From Haloarcula sp. CBA1129 (lineage in GTDB: Archaea; Halobacteriota; Halobacteria; Halobacteriales; Haloarculaceae), in NCBI RefSeq assembly GCF_008729015.1, contig NZ_RKSM01000001.1, positions 1,054,001-1,118,000 on the forward strand: DNA of 64,000 nt. The letters run 5' to 3'. The position numbers and the translations under genes were made by a program. The notes under the pieces are model-generated. The model was not told the DNA's origin, did no database searches, and worked only from the letters and a program-made list of their open reading frames with translations. Numbering within the stretch: position 1 is the stretch's first letter; every line of letters begins with the position of its first letter. This document shows, piece by piece, positions 25,872 through 35,175 of the stretch.

Positions 25872-28800
25872 CAGTCATCGCCTCCTGAGGTCGATGTTCC
25901 GGTACTGCCAGAGCTGCTACCGCTTGGCTGCAGCGACCCGCCGATGTAGTCCTCAACGAGGTCGTCCCGGCGGGCGTCGCCGGGCCACCAGTCCGCTTCC
26001 TCGTACTTCTCGACGTCCACGAGGTCGTCCCGGTTGGTCCCCGTCGGGGCCCACACCGTCTCCTCGTAGCCGTGTTCCAGTTCCGCGCCGTGCCAGGCGA
26101 TGTCCTCGTCGACGATATCGGAGATGTTCGGATCGCCGAACACCGCCTTGTGGACGAGGTCGTCGGTCTCCTGCAACGGGTCGAGCCAGATGTTCGTGAT
26201 CGTGTTGTACCCCTTGACGCCGTCCTCGTCGGCCTCGTCGTCGGGGAAGTGCTGGGGCCACCAGCCGTGCCACAGCGTCAACTGTCCCATGTCACCGGCC
26301 GACCGCGGGCGCTGGCGCTCGCTGACCATCGCCCTGACGACGAGGTCACCGCGCTTGCCGGTGATGCGGACGTAGTCCCCGTTTTCGACGTCGATGTTCT
26401 CAGCATCGCTGGGGTGCATCTCGACGAAGGCCTCACCGAGCGGCGCGACGTCTTCGGACTCGCCGTCGCCGGTCGGGAACGAGAAGTCGTCGACGAGGCG
26501 GTCGGTCCCCTCCGGGTCGCCGCTGACGCTGCCGAAGTCACGCGAGGCCCAGATGAGGTTCCAGTCGGTCATCCCCCACGAGGAGTGGGTCCGGTACTTC
26601 GGGTGTGGGGTGTTGTAGTAGAACTGATTGCCCTCGTCGTGATAGAGGGGGTTCTCCTCGTCTTTTGCCTCGTCCCACTTCTTGTTCACGCCGTAGGGGG
26701 TCCCCTCGACGCTCTCGACGTGGTCGATGTCGTCCCGGTCGAGTTCGATGAAGCGGTCCTCTTCCTTGTGGAACTCCATCCGGCCGGTCTTCGTGTAGAA
26801 CGGCCGGTCCTCGTGGACCTGCGAGTAGAACGGGACTCGGGGGTAGGTCTTCAAATCCAGCCGTTCCGGCCCGTCTTCCAGGTCCTCGACGTCGATGCTC
26901 TGGGTCGTCATCCCGCGGTCGAACGTCTCCTGGATGTACTCGGTGACGTCGCCGTCGTCGTCGAGGAACTTATCGAAGTACGCCCGGTAGGAGTCGACGT
27001 TGCGCTCCTCGGGCGGGATTTTCTCGTCGAGTTTCTCCGCGACCATCGCGACGGCTTCCCCGTCCTGTTTGGTGTCGTACATGGGGTCCATCACGCCGCT
27101 ATCCATCTGGACGAAGGGGTTCTCCGGTCCGACGGTGATGTCGGGGTACTCACACTCCAGCCAAGACGGCACCGGGAGCACGATGTCGGCGTGTCGCGCC
27201 GAGTAGGTCATGTGCATGTCCGAGACGATGAACAGGTCGTTCTCCGTGTCGGGGTGTTTGACGAAGTTCTCGATGACGTGCTCCTGATGTTTGGTCTGGT
27301 TTAGGAGGTTGCAGTTCATCGTCCACAGAATCGACGGCTTGGACATCGTGTACGAGCCGGCGTTTTTCGGCATCACCGGCTCCTCGGCGTCGCCCTGCGG
27401 AACGAGGTCCAGTTCGCGGTCGAAGTCCCCACGAACCTCGTGGGGGTCGAGTTTCTCGCCGCCGAAGAAAGCGAAGGCGTAGCCCGGATACATCCCGTGG
27501 GCGGCGTTGCCGTCCGGGTTGACGTAGTGGGGGTAGCCGTCCAGCAGTTCGATCTTGTACTGGCCGGAGTAGTTGTAGTACCCCTGGCCGGCATCGCCGA
27601 TGTTGCCCAGCATCGCTTGGACGAGGAACACGGCCCGCTGGAGCGCGTCGTTGGAGTGGAACCAGTGGTTGATGCCTTCGCCGGTGAACCACTGCCCCTT
27701 CTCGGCGTCGGCGAACTCCCGCGCCGTCTGAGCCAGTTTGTCGGCCGGAATCGTGGTGATGTCCTCGACCGTCTCTGGGTCGTAGTTTTCGATGATGTTG
27801 TCCCGCTGACGGGCGAAGTCGCTCTGGACGGTGACTGTCGAACCGTCGGTCAGTTCGATATCGGTGTCGACGTCTAACTGTGGCGTGGCCGGCATCTCCT
27901 CGCCGACCTCCTCGCGTGTCATCGGCACGGGCTGGCTGTCCTCGTCCAGCACGACGAAATCCCCCCAGTCGTTGTGCTCATGCTGGTCTTCAAGGTCCTC
28001 TGGGGGTTCATCGTGGTCCTCGAACACCTCGTGTGCACGGAGGTACTTGCCGGTGTCCTCCCGAATCAACAGCGGGAGGCTCGTGAACTTCCGCATGAAC
28101 TCAGGGTCGTACAGGTCCTCGTTGATGATGACGTGCGCGATGCCGAGTGCGAACGCCGGGTCGCTGCCTGGCCGAACCGGGAGCCACCGGTCGCACTTCT
28201 GGACCGTCGGCGAGTAGTCCGGATAGACGCCGACCATCTTCCCGCCGCGCTCGCGGGTCTCCTGCAGAAAGTGGTTGTCCGCGAGTTTGTTGTGGATGAG
28301 GTTCTTCCCTTGGATGATGGTGTAATCGGCTTTCCGCCAGGCGGCGGCGTCGGCGTCGGAGGTCTGATACCCCGTCGTGATGACGTGGCCCGGCGGCAGG
28401 TCGGCGTACCAGTCGTACTCGGTCCACTCACAGCCGCCGAAAACAGAGGCGAGTCGACGGCCCGACCCGTGGCGAGTGAACAGCCCGTCGGCCTTGATGG
28501 CGTTGAAGATATGGAACTGCTTATTGTCCTCCAAGTTGGCCATCTTCTCGGCGATGAGGTCGATCGCCTCGTCCCAAGAGACGCGTTCGAACTCGTCTTC
28601 GCCGCGACCCTCCGGATTAGGGTCATCGGGATCCCACCCCTTCCGGACCATCGGGTACTTGATGCGGGACGGCTCAAAGGTACGGCGATGGAGTGACAAC
28701 CCCTTCATACAGCCCCGCGGGTTCCAGTGCTGGCTCACGCCGGCGTCCTCGTAGCCCGACGGACCGACCGAGGGCTCCTCGTTGTGGTACACCTGCTCTG

Positions 28801-29065
28801 CTCGTATCGGGACGCCGTTTTTCATGTAGAAGTTCAGTGCACACGACTGGGTACAGTTGGGGTGACACACCGTCCAGTCCACCCCGTCGTACGCGTAGAT
28901 GTCGTGATACACTTGCTCCCAGTCCCGATTGGGGTAGGATTTGAGCGGGTTGTCCACGCTCGTTATCGGTTCCGTTGACTGTGTCGCGCCCCATGCACCT
29001 TCGACGAGCGCGCCAACCGCTCCCGCGCCCGCCGCAGTCAGGAAATCACGCCTCGATAGTTTCAT
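25871..29065 (-). CDS. catalytic alpha subunit, type II DMSO-reductase-family molybdoenzyme
   Basis: 1064 residues. The Tat leader LSRRDFLTAAGAGAVGALV sends it to the outside. The Fe-S motif is C67-x3-C71-x3-C75 with C119 later; NarG has His at the first position. The stretch YDWYADLPPG near residue 220 is the type II segment carrying the molybdenum-ligand aspartate. The ending has a Ser/Thr/Gly-rich tail. Substrates of this subfamily include nitrate, chlorate, selenate, dimethyl sulfide and hydrocarbons, and no motif decides between them. The gene leads an operon of seven overlapping or near-contiguous genes, alpha to Mrp. Confidence 0.9.
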   Translation of the reverse strand: MKLSRRDFLTAAGAGAVGALVEGAWGATQSTEPITSVDNPLKSYPNRDWEQVYHDIYAYDGVDWTVCHPNCTQSCALNFYMKNGVPIRAEQVYHNEEPSVGPSGYEDAGVSQHWNPRGCMKGLSLHRRTFEPSRIKYPMVRKGWDPDDPNPEGRGEDEFERVSWDEAIDLIAEKMANLEDNKQFHIFNAIKADGLFTRHGSGRRLASVFGGCEWTEYDWYADLPPGHVITTGYQTSDADAAAWRKADYTIIQGKNLIHNKLADNHFLQETRERGGKMVGVYPDYSPTVQKCDRWLPVRPGSDPAFALGIAHVIINEDLYDPEFMRKFTSLPLLIREDTGKYLRAHEVFEDHDEPPEDLEDQHEHNDWGDFVVLDEDSQPVPMTREEVGEEMPATPQLDVDTDIELTDGSTVTVQSDFARQRDNIIENYDPETVEDITTIPADKLAQTAREFADAEKGQWFTGEGINHWFHSNDALQRAVFLVQAMLGNIGDAGQGYYNYSGQYKIELLDGYPHYVNPDGNAAHGMYPGYAFAFFGGEKLDPHEVRGDFDRELDLVPQGDAEEPVMPKNAGSYTMSKPSILWTMNCNLLNQTKHQEHVIENFVKHPDTENDLFIVSDMHMTYSARHADIVLPVPSWLECEYPDITVGPENPFVQMDSGVMDPMYDTKQDGEAVAMVAEKLDEKIPPEERNVDSYRAYFDKFLDDDGDVTEYIQETFDRGMTTQSIDVEDLEDGPERLDLKTYPRVPFYSQVHEDRPFYTKTGRMEFHKEEDRFIELDRDDIDHVESVEGTPYGVNKKWDEAKDEENPLYHDEGNQFYYNTPHPKYRTHSSWGMTDWNLIWASRDFGSVSGDPEGTDRLVDDFSFPTGDGESEDVAPLGEAFVEMHPSDAENIDVENGDYVRITGKRGDLVVRAMVSERQRPRSAGDMGQLTLWHGWWPQHFPDDEADEDGVKGYNTITNIWLDPLQETDDLVHKAVFGDPNISDIVDEDIAWHGAELEHGYEETVWAPTGTNRDDLVDVEKYEEADWWPGDARRDDLVEDYIGGSLQPSGSSSGSTGTSTSGGDD

Positions 29066-29566
29066 CGAGTGTCCCTCCGTTGGACAGCGCTCACACGCAT
29101 GGTGGGGCAGTTCGACTCGTACCTAATGAACCGCTATACGGGTTCTCAGAGGCGTGGAACGCCTGCGAAGATGTTCGCCGAAATAGTTTGTAGAGCAAAC
29201 GAGCAGACCTATCCCTGTGAGTGGGCTACGAAGCGAACCACCGTACCGTAGCCGACAGGTTCGGGAAGACATTGCTCTCCACTACGGCCTCATCGTTGGA
29301 ATAATCCAATCTCTGTCTCTTCCGGACTCTCAGGGACGTAGCCAAAAGTATAGCATCGGTTCACCGACGTGACGAGAGTCCCATCATACAGCCCCGTTCA
29401 GTACTAGCTGATACACGTATCGGCTCGCTCGGCCCGTCGGATAGATGGGGTTCCTCGTGAGTGACTTGTTCGAAACAAGCCGGAACGCTGTTTCTGGTGT
29501 ATGCAGACCCACCTGAAAACAATAGGATGACTGATGGTATAGACGATACTATCCCGTCCCACCCAG
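29066..29566. other. upstream region of the molybdoenzyme operon
   Basis: About 500 bp containing no gene I can support. It should hold the operon promoter (minus strand) near 29066-29130. No clear TATA box, and no Fnr-like or Bat-like operator, is recognised. Confidence 0.4.
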
Positions 29567-29857
29567 TCAGTTGGCGATCGGCTGCTCAGTGTACAGTGAA
29601 TAAATCAACATGACGAATCCGACTGTAGTAAATAGGCTCTGGACAATCGAACTCTTGATTATCGGGAACGTCAGCAGCTGGTGTGCGCTCCCAGCCAGTA
29701 ACGTCCCTGTTGTGATACAGCCCATTCCGAGCCAGAGTGCTCGCATCGGTGCTGCTCCCGTCCGACGGTACGTCTTGTACGTAAGCCAAGTGAGGATCGC
29801 TCCACAAACTAACGTCACCGTCTTGAGTACGATCAAGACCACAGTGTCTACGTACAT
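29567..29857 (-). CDS. DUF7521-type membrane protein, copy 1
   Basis: 96 residues with three hydrophobic segments (TVVLIVLKTVTLVCGAIL, MRALWLGMGCITTGTLLAG, LFTTVGFVMLIYSLYTE). The same layout is found at 34433-34708. An ATG eight codons upstream exists, but the TTTATAATA box (29884-29892) is centred about 30 bases before the ATG at 29857 and almost touches the earlier ATG, so 29857 is chosen. The family often sits beside an ArsR-like gene; here no partner is present. Confidence 0.7.
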   Translation of the reverse strand: MYVDTVVLIVLKTVTLVCGAILTWLTYKTYRRTGAAPMRALWLGMGCITTGTLLAGSAHQLLTFPIIKSSIVQSLFTTVGFVMLIYSLYTEQPIAN

Positions 29858-29883
29858 TATAGCTTCCTGTCTACTGGACATGG

Positions 29884-29892
29884 TATTATAAA
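29884..29892 (-). promoter_or_regulatory. TATA-like box for the DUF7521 gene
   Basis: On the minus strand this reads TTTATAATA, centred about 30 bases before the ATG at 29857. This decides the start between two in-frame ATG codons. Confidence 0.5.
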
Positions 29893-30045
29893 CGGATGGA
29901 GTTTGTCATATTTTGAGAAAGGGTGGTGAAAATAGACTATTCCAAAATTTTGAGTGGGGGTTGACTAAAAGTTGAAGGAACGTATTCGGCTGGGGAATTA
30001 AATAAAACCGGGGAAGCCACCGTAGCCCGTGTTTTGATTGGCGGG

Positions 30046-30279
30046 TTATTTTTTCGGGAGTGTTGCAATGAACTCATTCGGCCCGACACGATCGACAGTA
30101 TAAGCCTCGGCGTCGAACGATTCGACTTCAGCAGCCATCTGGTGGTATAGTGGTGTCGGTTCGTGGTCGTTAACGAGTGTCAGTGACTCACCACTGTCCA
30201 ACTCCTCGAAGGCGTCAAATATTTTCGGATGTCGTCGTGGTGGTGGAATCTCACGTAGATCAAGTTGCTGTTGTGCCAT
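30046..30279 (-). CDS. stand-alone DUF2249 protein
   Basis: 77 residues: LDLREIPPPRRHPKIFDAFE, SGESLTLVNDHEPTPLYHQM and the C-terminal FIATLPKK are the conserved DUF2249 signatures (two beta-alpha units around an H-x-P turn). The domain is common near nitrogen-oxide and redox genes and is fused to the Mrp protein 9 kb away. Function unknown. Confidence 0.85.
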   Translation of the reverse strand: MAQQQLDLREIPPPRRHPKIFDAFEELDSGESLTLVNDHEPTPLYHQMAAEVESFDAEAYTVDRVGPNEFIATLPKK

Positions 30280-30743
30280 CTCGGTAGTGACGTTACAGCC
30301 CGCTATCCAAACGGTTGTTGCGAAGATATTCGGACACCGGTGACACCGAATATATACAATTACGCGAGCCTGTCATAGAATGATTCTCGGCCGAAATACT
30401 TCGATTGTTCTTGTCTGAATGATGTAAATACCTTCCGTTCAGGAAGTCTCCAGTAAATATGTCGCTCATTAGGGGTACGGACTGACTATTGTCGGGTATC
30501 TCAGAATTGGAGGGGATCTGAATCGTGTGCAAGATCGAGGGCGCATATCTTGCCGTCTCCTGTATCCTGTCGTAAACGCTGCTATGTGAATCTGGACAGC
30601 ATCTTTTCGACATTCAATTCGTACAGTTGCAAAGAGATGCCGAGCTTCGCATCCATGCTTGTCCTGTAAGTCTCCTGACTCCCTTGCAACCATGGCACAT
30701 GGCTGAATAAGAAATATTTGACATCCCTTTATAGCTACCAGTC
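30280..30743. other. non-coding stretch before the carboxypeptidase gene
   Basis: About 460 bp, AT-richer than average. Open frames on the minus strand have poor composition and are not called. AT-rich CTTTATAGCT (about 30725-30734) lies only 10-20 bases before the GTG start at 30744. Confidence 0.4.
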
Positions 30744-31796
30744 GTGCCTGAGTTTCGTACTCCACCCCCTGTCGAACCTGGTGATCAGGTCGCAGTTGTC
30801 GCACCGGCATCAAACGCACCCGAGTCTGCACGGTTCATCTACAAACTCGGTCTTGAACGAATGCGCGAGGTTTTCGACCTTGAGCCGGTTGAGTATCCGA
30901 CTGCAACCGCCGACCCGGAGTGGCTTGCGAACAATCCAGAGGTACGCGCGGAAGAGGTTATGAACGCCTTCCGCGATCCGGATATCTCGGCCGTGATCGC
31001 TAATATCGGAGGCCACGACCAGATCACAATCCTCCCATATCTTGATGGGGACGTACTCCGCGAACACCCGACTCGATTCTACGGATACTCAGACAACACG
31101 AATCTATCCCTGTTCCTCTGGAATCACGGGATTGTTTCGTACTACGGTGGATCGACACTGCTTGAATACGCGATGGATGGCGAGATGTTTGACTACACCG
31201 AAGAGTACCTACGGCGTGCGCTCTTTGAGGATGCTGTCGGTGAGTGGACGGAAGCAGAGGTCTTCACTGATGAGGCCGGTAACTGGGAAGATCCGGAGTC
31301 AGTCAAAACCACGCGCGAGATCGAACAGTCTGATGGTCGAATCTGGCGTGGTGGTGAAGAGACTGTCTTAGGTCGAATCTGGGGCGGGTGTTATGCAGTC
31401 CTCATCGAGCAGTTCCTCTCTGATCGCTACCTGCCTGATCCCGACGCACTGAACGGCACTGTTCTTGCATTGGAGACGAGCGAACTGGTCCCTGACCCGG
31501 CTGTCGTCGGTGCGAACCTCCGGGCACTCGGCGAGCGCGGTCTTCTCGAACGGTTCGACGGCGTACTTGTCGGACGCGCCGCCGCACGCTCACATACTGA
31601 AGAAAACCCACGAGAATGGCGAGTGAAGTATCGAGAGCGCCAGCGCGATGCGATTTCTGACGTACTCGAAACGTACAACCCGAACGCTCCCGTTGTCTTT
31701 AATTGTGAGTTCGGACACACGTATCCGACGTGTCCCATTCCAATCGGCGGTAAGGTCGAAATCGAACCCGCAACCAAATCCATTCACCTTCTTTGA
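30744..31796 (+). CDS. LD-carboxypeptidase/MccF-like serine peptidase (S66 family)
   Basis: 350 residues. The catalytic serine lies in GYSDNTNL (Ser116), the general base glutamate in LALETSELVPD and the histidine in CEFGHTYP, completing the Ser-Glu-His triad of S66 enzymes. PGDQVAVVAPAS at the start is family-typical. Bacterial members cut murein peptides or give microcin C resistance; archaea lack murein, so detoxification of peptidyl-nucleotides is more likely. The start is GTG. It is monocistronic. Confidence 0.88.
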   Translation: MPEFRTPPPVEPGDQVAVVAPASNAPESARFIYKLGLERMREVFDLEPVEYPTATADPEWLANNPEVRAEEVMNAFRDPDISAVIANIGGHDQITILPYLDGDVLREHPTRFYGYSDNTNLSLFLWNHGIVSYYGGSTLLEYAMDGEMFDYTEEYLRRALFEDAVGEWTEAEVFTDEAGNWEDPESVKTTREIEQSDGRIWRGGEETVLGRIWGGCYAVLIEQFLSDRYLPDPDALNGTVLALETSELVPDPAVVGANLRALGERGLLERFDGVLVGRAAARSHTEENPREWRVKYRERQRDAISDVLETYNPNAPVVFNCEFGHTYPTCPIPIGGKVEIEPATKSIHLL

Positions 31797-31958
31797 TTTC
31801 AGGGCAGACAGTACCCTGTCTGCCACTCGCTTGCTAAACCACCTGTCCTAAGTTCTCAACTCGCAGCTCTCATCGACCAACTGTTTCAGCGTCGCTTGTG
31901 TCTGAAAAAGAGCAGTTCGACAGAGCCAAAAAATTGAAACTCCGGTACATCTTCTGGT

Positions 31959-32864
31959 TCACGACACGACCCCCTGAACGTAGATATGTGCGTATGCGCT
32001 CGCCCACACGATGGAGAGCAATTCACCGGCACTCAATGAGATGATATGCAAAACCGGATGCACCACCGTCAGCCCTGTTTCGGTTTGGGGCAGAGCTGCT
32101 GGTAGATGGAAATTGACTGCACTTCCAATAGCAATGACTACGATAAGCAAGAACTTTCCTCGGTAGTTCGATGTAATGCGCCAACTCACTCGTAATGATT
32201 TGAACGGGCCATACTGGCCGATGACACACGCTTCGGGTGCGAACCAGAACTTGAACAGGAAAAAAAGAAACGGCACGGCGAATATGATCATGCCGACCGC
32301 TACGGCGACGGGAAAATTGACTATGTCCACCGGCGTGACCGGGAGCATACCGACCAGAAGGAAGAGCGGAACCAACACAAGAAACGGAATCGTCATTACA
32401 GAAAACACGATGATGAGTATAAGGCCGACCAACGCCGGTGTCCGGACAATACTGCGACGTAGTCCCTCGCGTATCGTGACGGGGTCATCGGTTAGTTCTC
32501 CGGCGACGATTGTTCCCACGTAGGCACGTAATGAGATAATAAACACGAACGCTGTCAGGCCCTCAATGATGTCGATTACGGGCATGGGAAGCACCGCGAC
32601 GCTATCTGTTTCGAGAAGACGGTTTGCGAGGATAACCATGCCAGTGAAGGCAAGGATCGACGGGTAGGACCGAAATAGTCGAACCGACCAAACGAGCGCG
32701 TCAAGAACGGTTCGATTGGTGGTGGTCGTCTCGATGTTTCGGCATTCGAGACACCCACAGCCATCGACATCATCTCGGGCCTTAATCGTCGGTGCCACGT
32801 CACACGTAGCTGTACTGTGGCCAGTAGAAGTACTTCGGATCAGTGAGTCGGTGTCTTCGCTCAT
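31959..32864 (-). CDS. membrane protein with an N-terminal CxCxxC motif
   Basis: 301 residues. The cytoplasmic N-terminus contains DGCGCLEC, which could bind a metal or form a thiol switch. About six membrane segments follow (for example LALGLILIIVFSVM-like segments near 150 and FPVAVAVGMIIFAVPFLFFLF near 195). It overlaps the upstream ArsR-like gene by 4 bp, so the pair is coupled and the regulator may respond to, or control, this membrane protein. Confidence 0.7.
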   Translation of the reverse strand: MSEDTDSLIRSTSTGHSTATCDVAPTIKARDDVDGCGCLECRNIETTTTNRTVLDALVWSVRLFRSYPSILAFTGMVILANRLLETDSVAVLPMPVIDIIEGLTAFVFIISLRAYVGTIVAGELTDDPVTIREGLRRSIVRTPALVGLILIIVFSVMTIPFLVLVPLFLLVGMLPVTPVDIVNFPVAVAVGMIIFAVPFLFFLFKFWFAPEACVIGQYGPFKSLRVSWRITSNYRGKFLLIVVIAIGSAVNFHLPAALPQTETGLTVVHPVLHIISLSAGELLSIVWASAYAHIYVQGVVS

Positions 32865-33313
32865 TCAGCAGTGACGAACTGGGAAATGGATTCGCCAGCG
32901 GCAAGTAGAATCGACGGTGCCCCCAGTAGCGAGGCGAAGGATTTGAACGCGCGTTTGAGACTTGGCTGATCGTCCTCGGTACCGAGAAAGAGGAGCGTTG
33001 GGTCCTCAGAAACGACGAACACGCTCATTTCACGGCCTTTCTCCGAATAGCAGGTGTCCGTGACTTCGATTACTCCAGCCGCTTCAAGATTCTCCAAGTG
33101 GTAGTGGACGTTCTGCATACTTTGGTCGAGTTGCTCAGCGATACGGGACGGGGTTGCCGGCGTCTCGTTGAGCAGTTGGAATATTTCGTAGGCGGTTTCG
33201 GAGGATAATGCTTCGATTACGTCCCGTGTCGTGTCGTCGTCGAGACTCAGTACAGCTGGGGTATCGCTTCGTTCGACGGTGGCGTCCGTTTGTGTTGGAA
33301 GGAGTCGTGACAT
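32861..33313 (-). CDS. ArsR-like winged-helix regulator
   Basis: 150 residues. The winged-helix domain spans about residues 30-105: AYEIFQLLNETPATPSRIAE, then the recognition helix SMQNVHYHLENLEAAGVIEV, then a wing ending in VFVVSEDPTLLFLG. The C-terminus has a short helical tail. It probably represses its own operon with the membrane gene that overlaps it. Confidence 0.85.
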   Translation of the reverse strand: MSRLLPTQTDATVERSDTPAVLSLDDDTTRDVIEALSSETAYEIFQLLNETPATPSRIAEQLDQSMQNVHYHLENLEAAGVIEVTDTCYSEKGREMSVFVVSEDPTLLFLGTEDDQPSLKRAFKSFASLLGAPSILLAAGESISQFVTAE

Positions 33314-33404
33314 ATGTACAGTTAGCTTCTGTGGATAGTGGTCGCGGGGACCCTGTTCGACCGGTGGGTGTTCGAAGCGCTCGTTTGTAATTATTTGTCG
33401 GTGT

Positions 33405-34202
33405 TTATGTTGATTCCGGGGTAGCGATTAATCGCATATAGTAGGCCGTGTACACCGTATAGAAGTATGCGAACCCAATCGCAGAAAGAGCAATCCCGAC
33501 CGGGAGGAGGACAGCAATCGGAATCTCGAGGTCGATCGGTAATCCACCGATAAGCTGAGTGTCCGTCATCGTCAACTGGAGCAGGTAATCGGGAATAAGA
33601 AAGACGTTCATGAGGACAACCCACACCAGCGAGAACCCGGCGACGCTTCTCAGGTTAGAGCGGACGAGTCCGATGCTTCTCCGGAAGGCGTCAGTAACGT
33701 TTTGCTTTTCGATGACGATTGCGGTGTCGTAAAACTGCACGAACATAATGACAACAAGGATCGACACCAGCCAGATAAGCAGCGAGCCGACGCCTGCGAC
33801 GAACGCAGCCATCTCATGAACTGTGGCGAGCGCTATCGTTCCGATACCGAGGATGAATCCGAGGAGTCCGAATCCGATTGCAGTTCCAAGGACGAGTAGC
33901 ACGAACAACACAGTTGCAAGGAGAAGTCGAAGATAGTGTGTCCGGGCTGCAGTGAAAAACCGGGTGAGCGACGGGTCTGTTCCGTCAATCGCGGCTCGAG
34001 CGGTGCCGATGAATCCACCGAGAACGAACGGGTAGACGATTAGCCAGCCAAGGGACGCACCTGCCGAGAGTAATGGTGATTCAATCAGATGGTCGACGTA
34101 TTGTAGCTGGCTGCTGGCTCCAAGGAGGAGGCCAGCGACGAGCAGGACTGGATTCGCGCGGAGGGCGGTAAATCCGTCTCTGAAGGCGGAGACTGTGGCC
34201 AT
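33405..34202 (-). CDS. multi-pass membrane protein, DUF7847-like
   Basis: 265 residues with about six hydrophobic segments and the internal repeat FRDGFTALRANPVLLVAG / AFRRSIGLVRSNLRSVAGF. A two-fold architecture with an amphipathic segment before each helix pair is typical of haloarchaeal DUF7847-like proteins. No catalytic motif. It belongs to the same strand cluster as the membrane/ArsR pair but is separated by about 90 bp. Confidence 0.7.
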   Translation of the reverse strand: MATVSAFRDGFTALRANPVLLVAGLLLGASSQLQYVDHLIESPLLSAGASLGWLIVYPFVLGGFIGTARAAIDGTDPSLTRFFTAARTHYLRLLLATVLFVLLVLGTAIGFGLLGFILGIGTIALATVHEMAAFVAGVGSLLIWLVSILVVIMFVQFYDTAIVIEKQNVTDAFRRSIGLVRSNLRSVAGFSLVWVVLMNVFLIPDYLLQLTMTDTQLIGGLPIDLEIPIAVLLPVGIALSAIGFAYFYTVYTAYYMRLIATPEST

Positions 34203-34432
34203 TGTATCTACTGATTCTCTCGGCCATATATTAGGTCGAACGTAGTATCAAAATCAGATTTGATCATTCTGAGTGCCTCTAAACCCTGTTCGTGAGTGCA
34301 ACGCAAAGAACAAATTTGGTTTAAGCAATCTGGGTTTTGAAACACTCTATCAAGGGTGAGCGAAGTAGGGTGGGGTAGTTGAACGGACTCCAACCACTGT
34401 CTCAAGAACTCTTCGTCGTCATGCCCGGCTGT

Positions 34433-34708
34433 TCAGGGTTCCGGGGTATACAGAGCGTAGAGGATAGACAGCATCCCAGCTGCGGTGACAAGTGCTGCGA
34501 GGAATCCCGCCTCGAAGATCGACACCTGAATAAGCTCGAAAAGCACGCCCTCGAGAAGGCCACCAAGCCCGACCAATGCGAAGCCGGCCGCGACATACAA
34601 GAGCAACTTCGTGTGATGCCGTTTGTATCCACGATAGGCCTGATAGGCGATTACCAGCGCTAACGCGGTCGTGAACAGTTTGCCGATGACAAACAATGTG
34701 TGTTTCAT
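34433..34708 (-). CDS. DUF7521-type membrane protein, copy 2
   Basis: 91 residues with three helices (LFTTALALVIAYQAYRGY, LLLYVAAGFALVGLGGLLEG, FLAALVTAAGMLSILYAL). It resembles the protein at 29567 in length, helix positions and the closing pattern LYxxEP. It directly follows the ArsR-like gene by 2 bp, the common haloarchaeal pairing. Confidence 0.75.
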   Translation of the reverse strand: MKHTLFVIGKLFTTALALVIAYQAYRGYKRHHTKLLLYVAAGFALVGLGGLLEGVLFELIQVSIFEAGFLAALVTAAGMLSILYALYTPEP

Positions 34709-34710
34709 AG

Positions 34711-35067
34711 TCAGTCCCCTCGCATCCTCTCAAAGATAGATATGATCCGGTCGGCGGGGTCCGGCCGGACATCGATCTGGACATCGAAGCCTTCCGCTTT
34801 GAGGAGGATTTCGACGCGTTCGAGCCGTGCCTCGTACTCGCTGTAGTGCCGTCCCCCTGGGTCGACATGCGTGTACTCCTCGAGAAGGCCTTGCTCAACG
34901 AGGTGTGCAACACGGCGCGAGACGGTCGGACGGGACATATCGCATTCCTCGCTGAGTTCCTTCGCGGACAGCCGGTCGGTTTTCGTCGCTACGAGGATGT
35001 CGCGAGCGTACTCGTCGTCGAGTGTCGCAAACACCTCCGGTGGGTCGAACTCCTCGGTCACACTCAC
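34711..35067 (-). CDS. winged-helix regulator paired with DUF7521
   Basis: 118 residues. DDEYARDILVATKTDRLSAK, then ECDMSRPTVSRRVAHLVEQG with the recognition helix, then HVDPGGRHYSEYEARLERVE form an ArsR-like domain. The tail (KAEGFDVQIDVRPDPADRI) ends in a short dimerisation helix. It probably controls the coupled DUF7521 gene, and the divergent DoxX gene starts about 110 bp away. Confidence 0.85.
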   Translation of the reverse strand: MSVTEEFDPPEVFATLDDEYARDILVATKTDRLSAKELSEECDMSRPTVSRRVAHLVEQGLLEEYTHVDPGGRHYSEYEARLERVEILLKAEGFDVQIDVRPDPADRIISIFERMRGD

Positions 35068-35175
35068 CTACTCGCGGCAGGGGCATAATATAGCCCGCCG
35101 GTTTTCTGACTCAGAACGCTGGCTCGCCGTTATATCGTCTCTTCCCTCCTACTGATAGTTGAAGGTGCAATAATT

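Noticed and set aside
25871-29065. Naming the alpha subunit as nitrate reductase (narG)
   Set aside because: First Fe-S ligand is Cys not His, there is no NarI-like membrane cytochrome, and the gamma subunit is the soluble heme-b type; only the broader type II family is safe.
34208-34405. A 65-residue minus-strand gene between two membrane-protein genes
   Set aside because: Unusual composition, no domain and no promoter signal.
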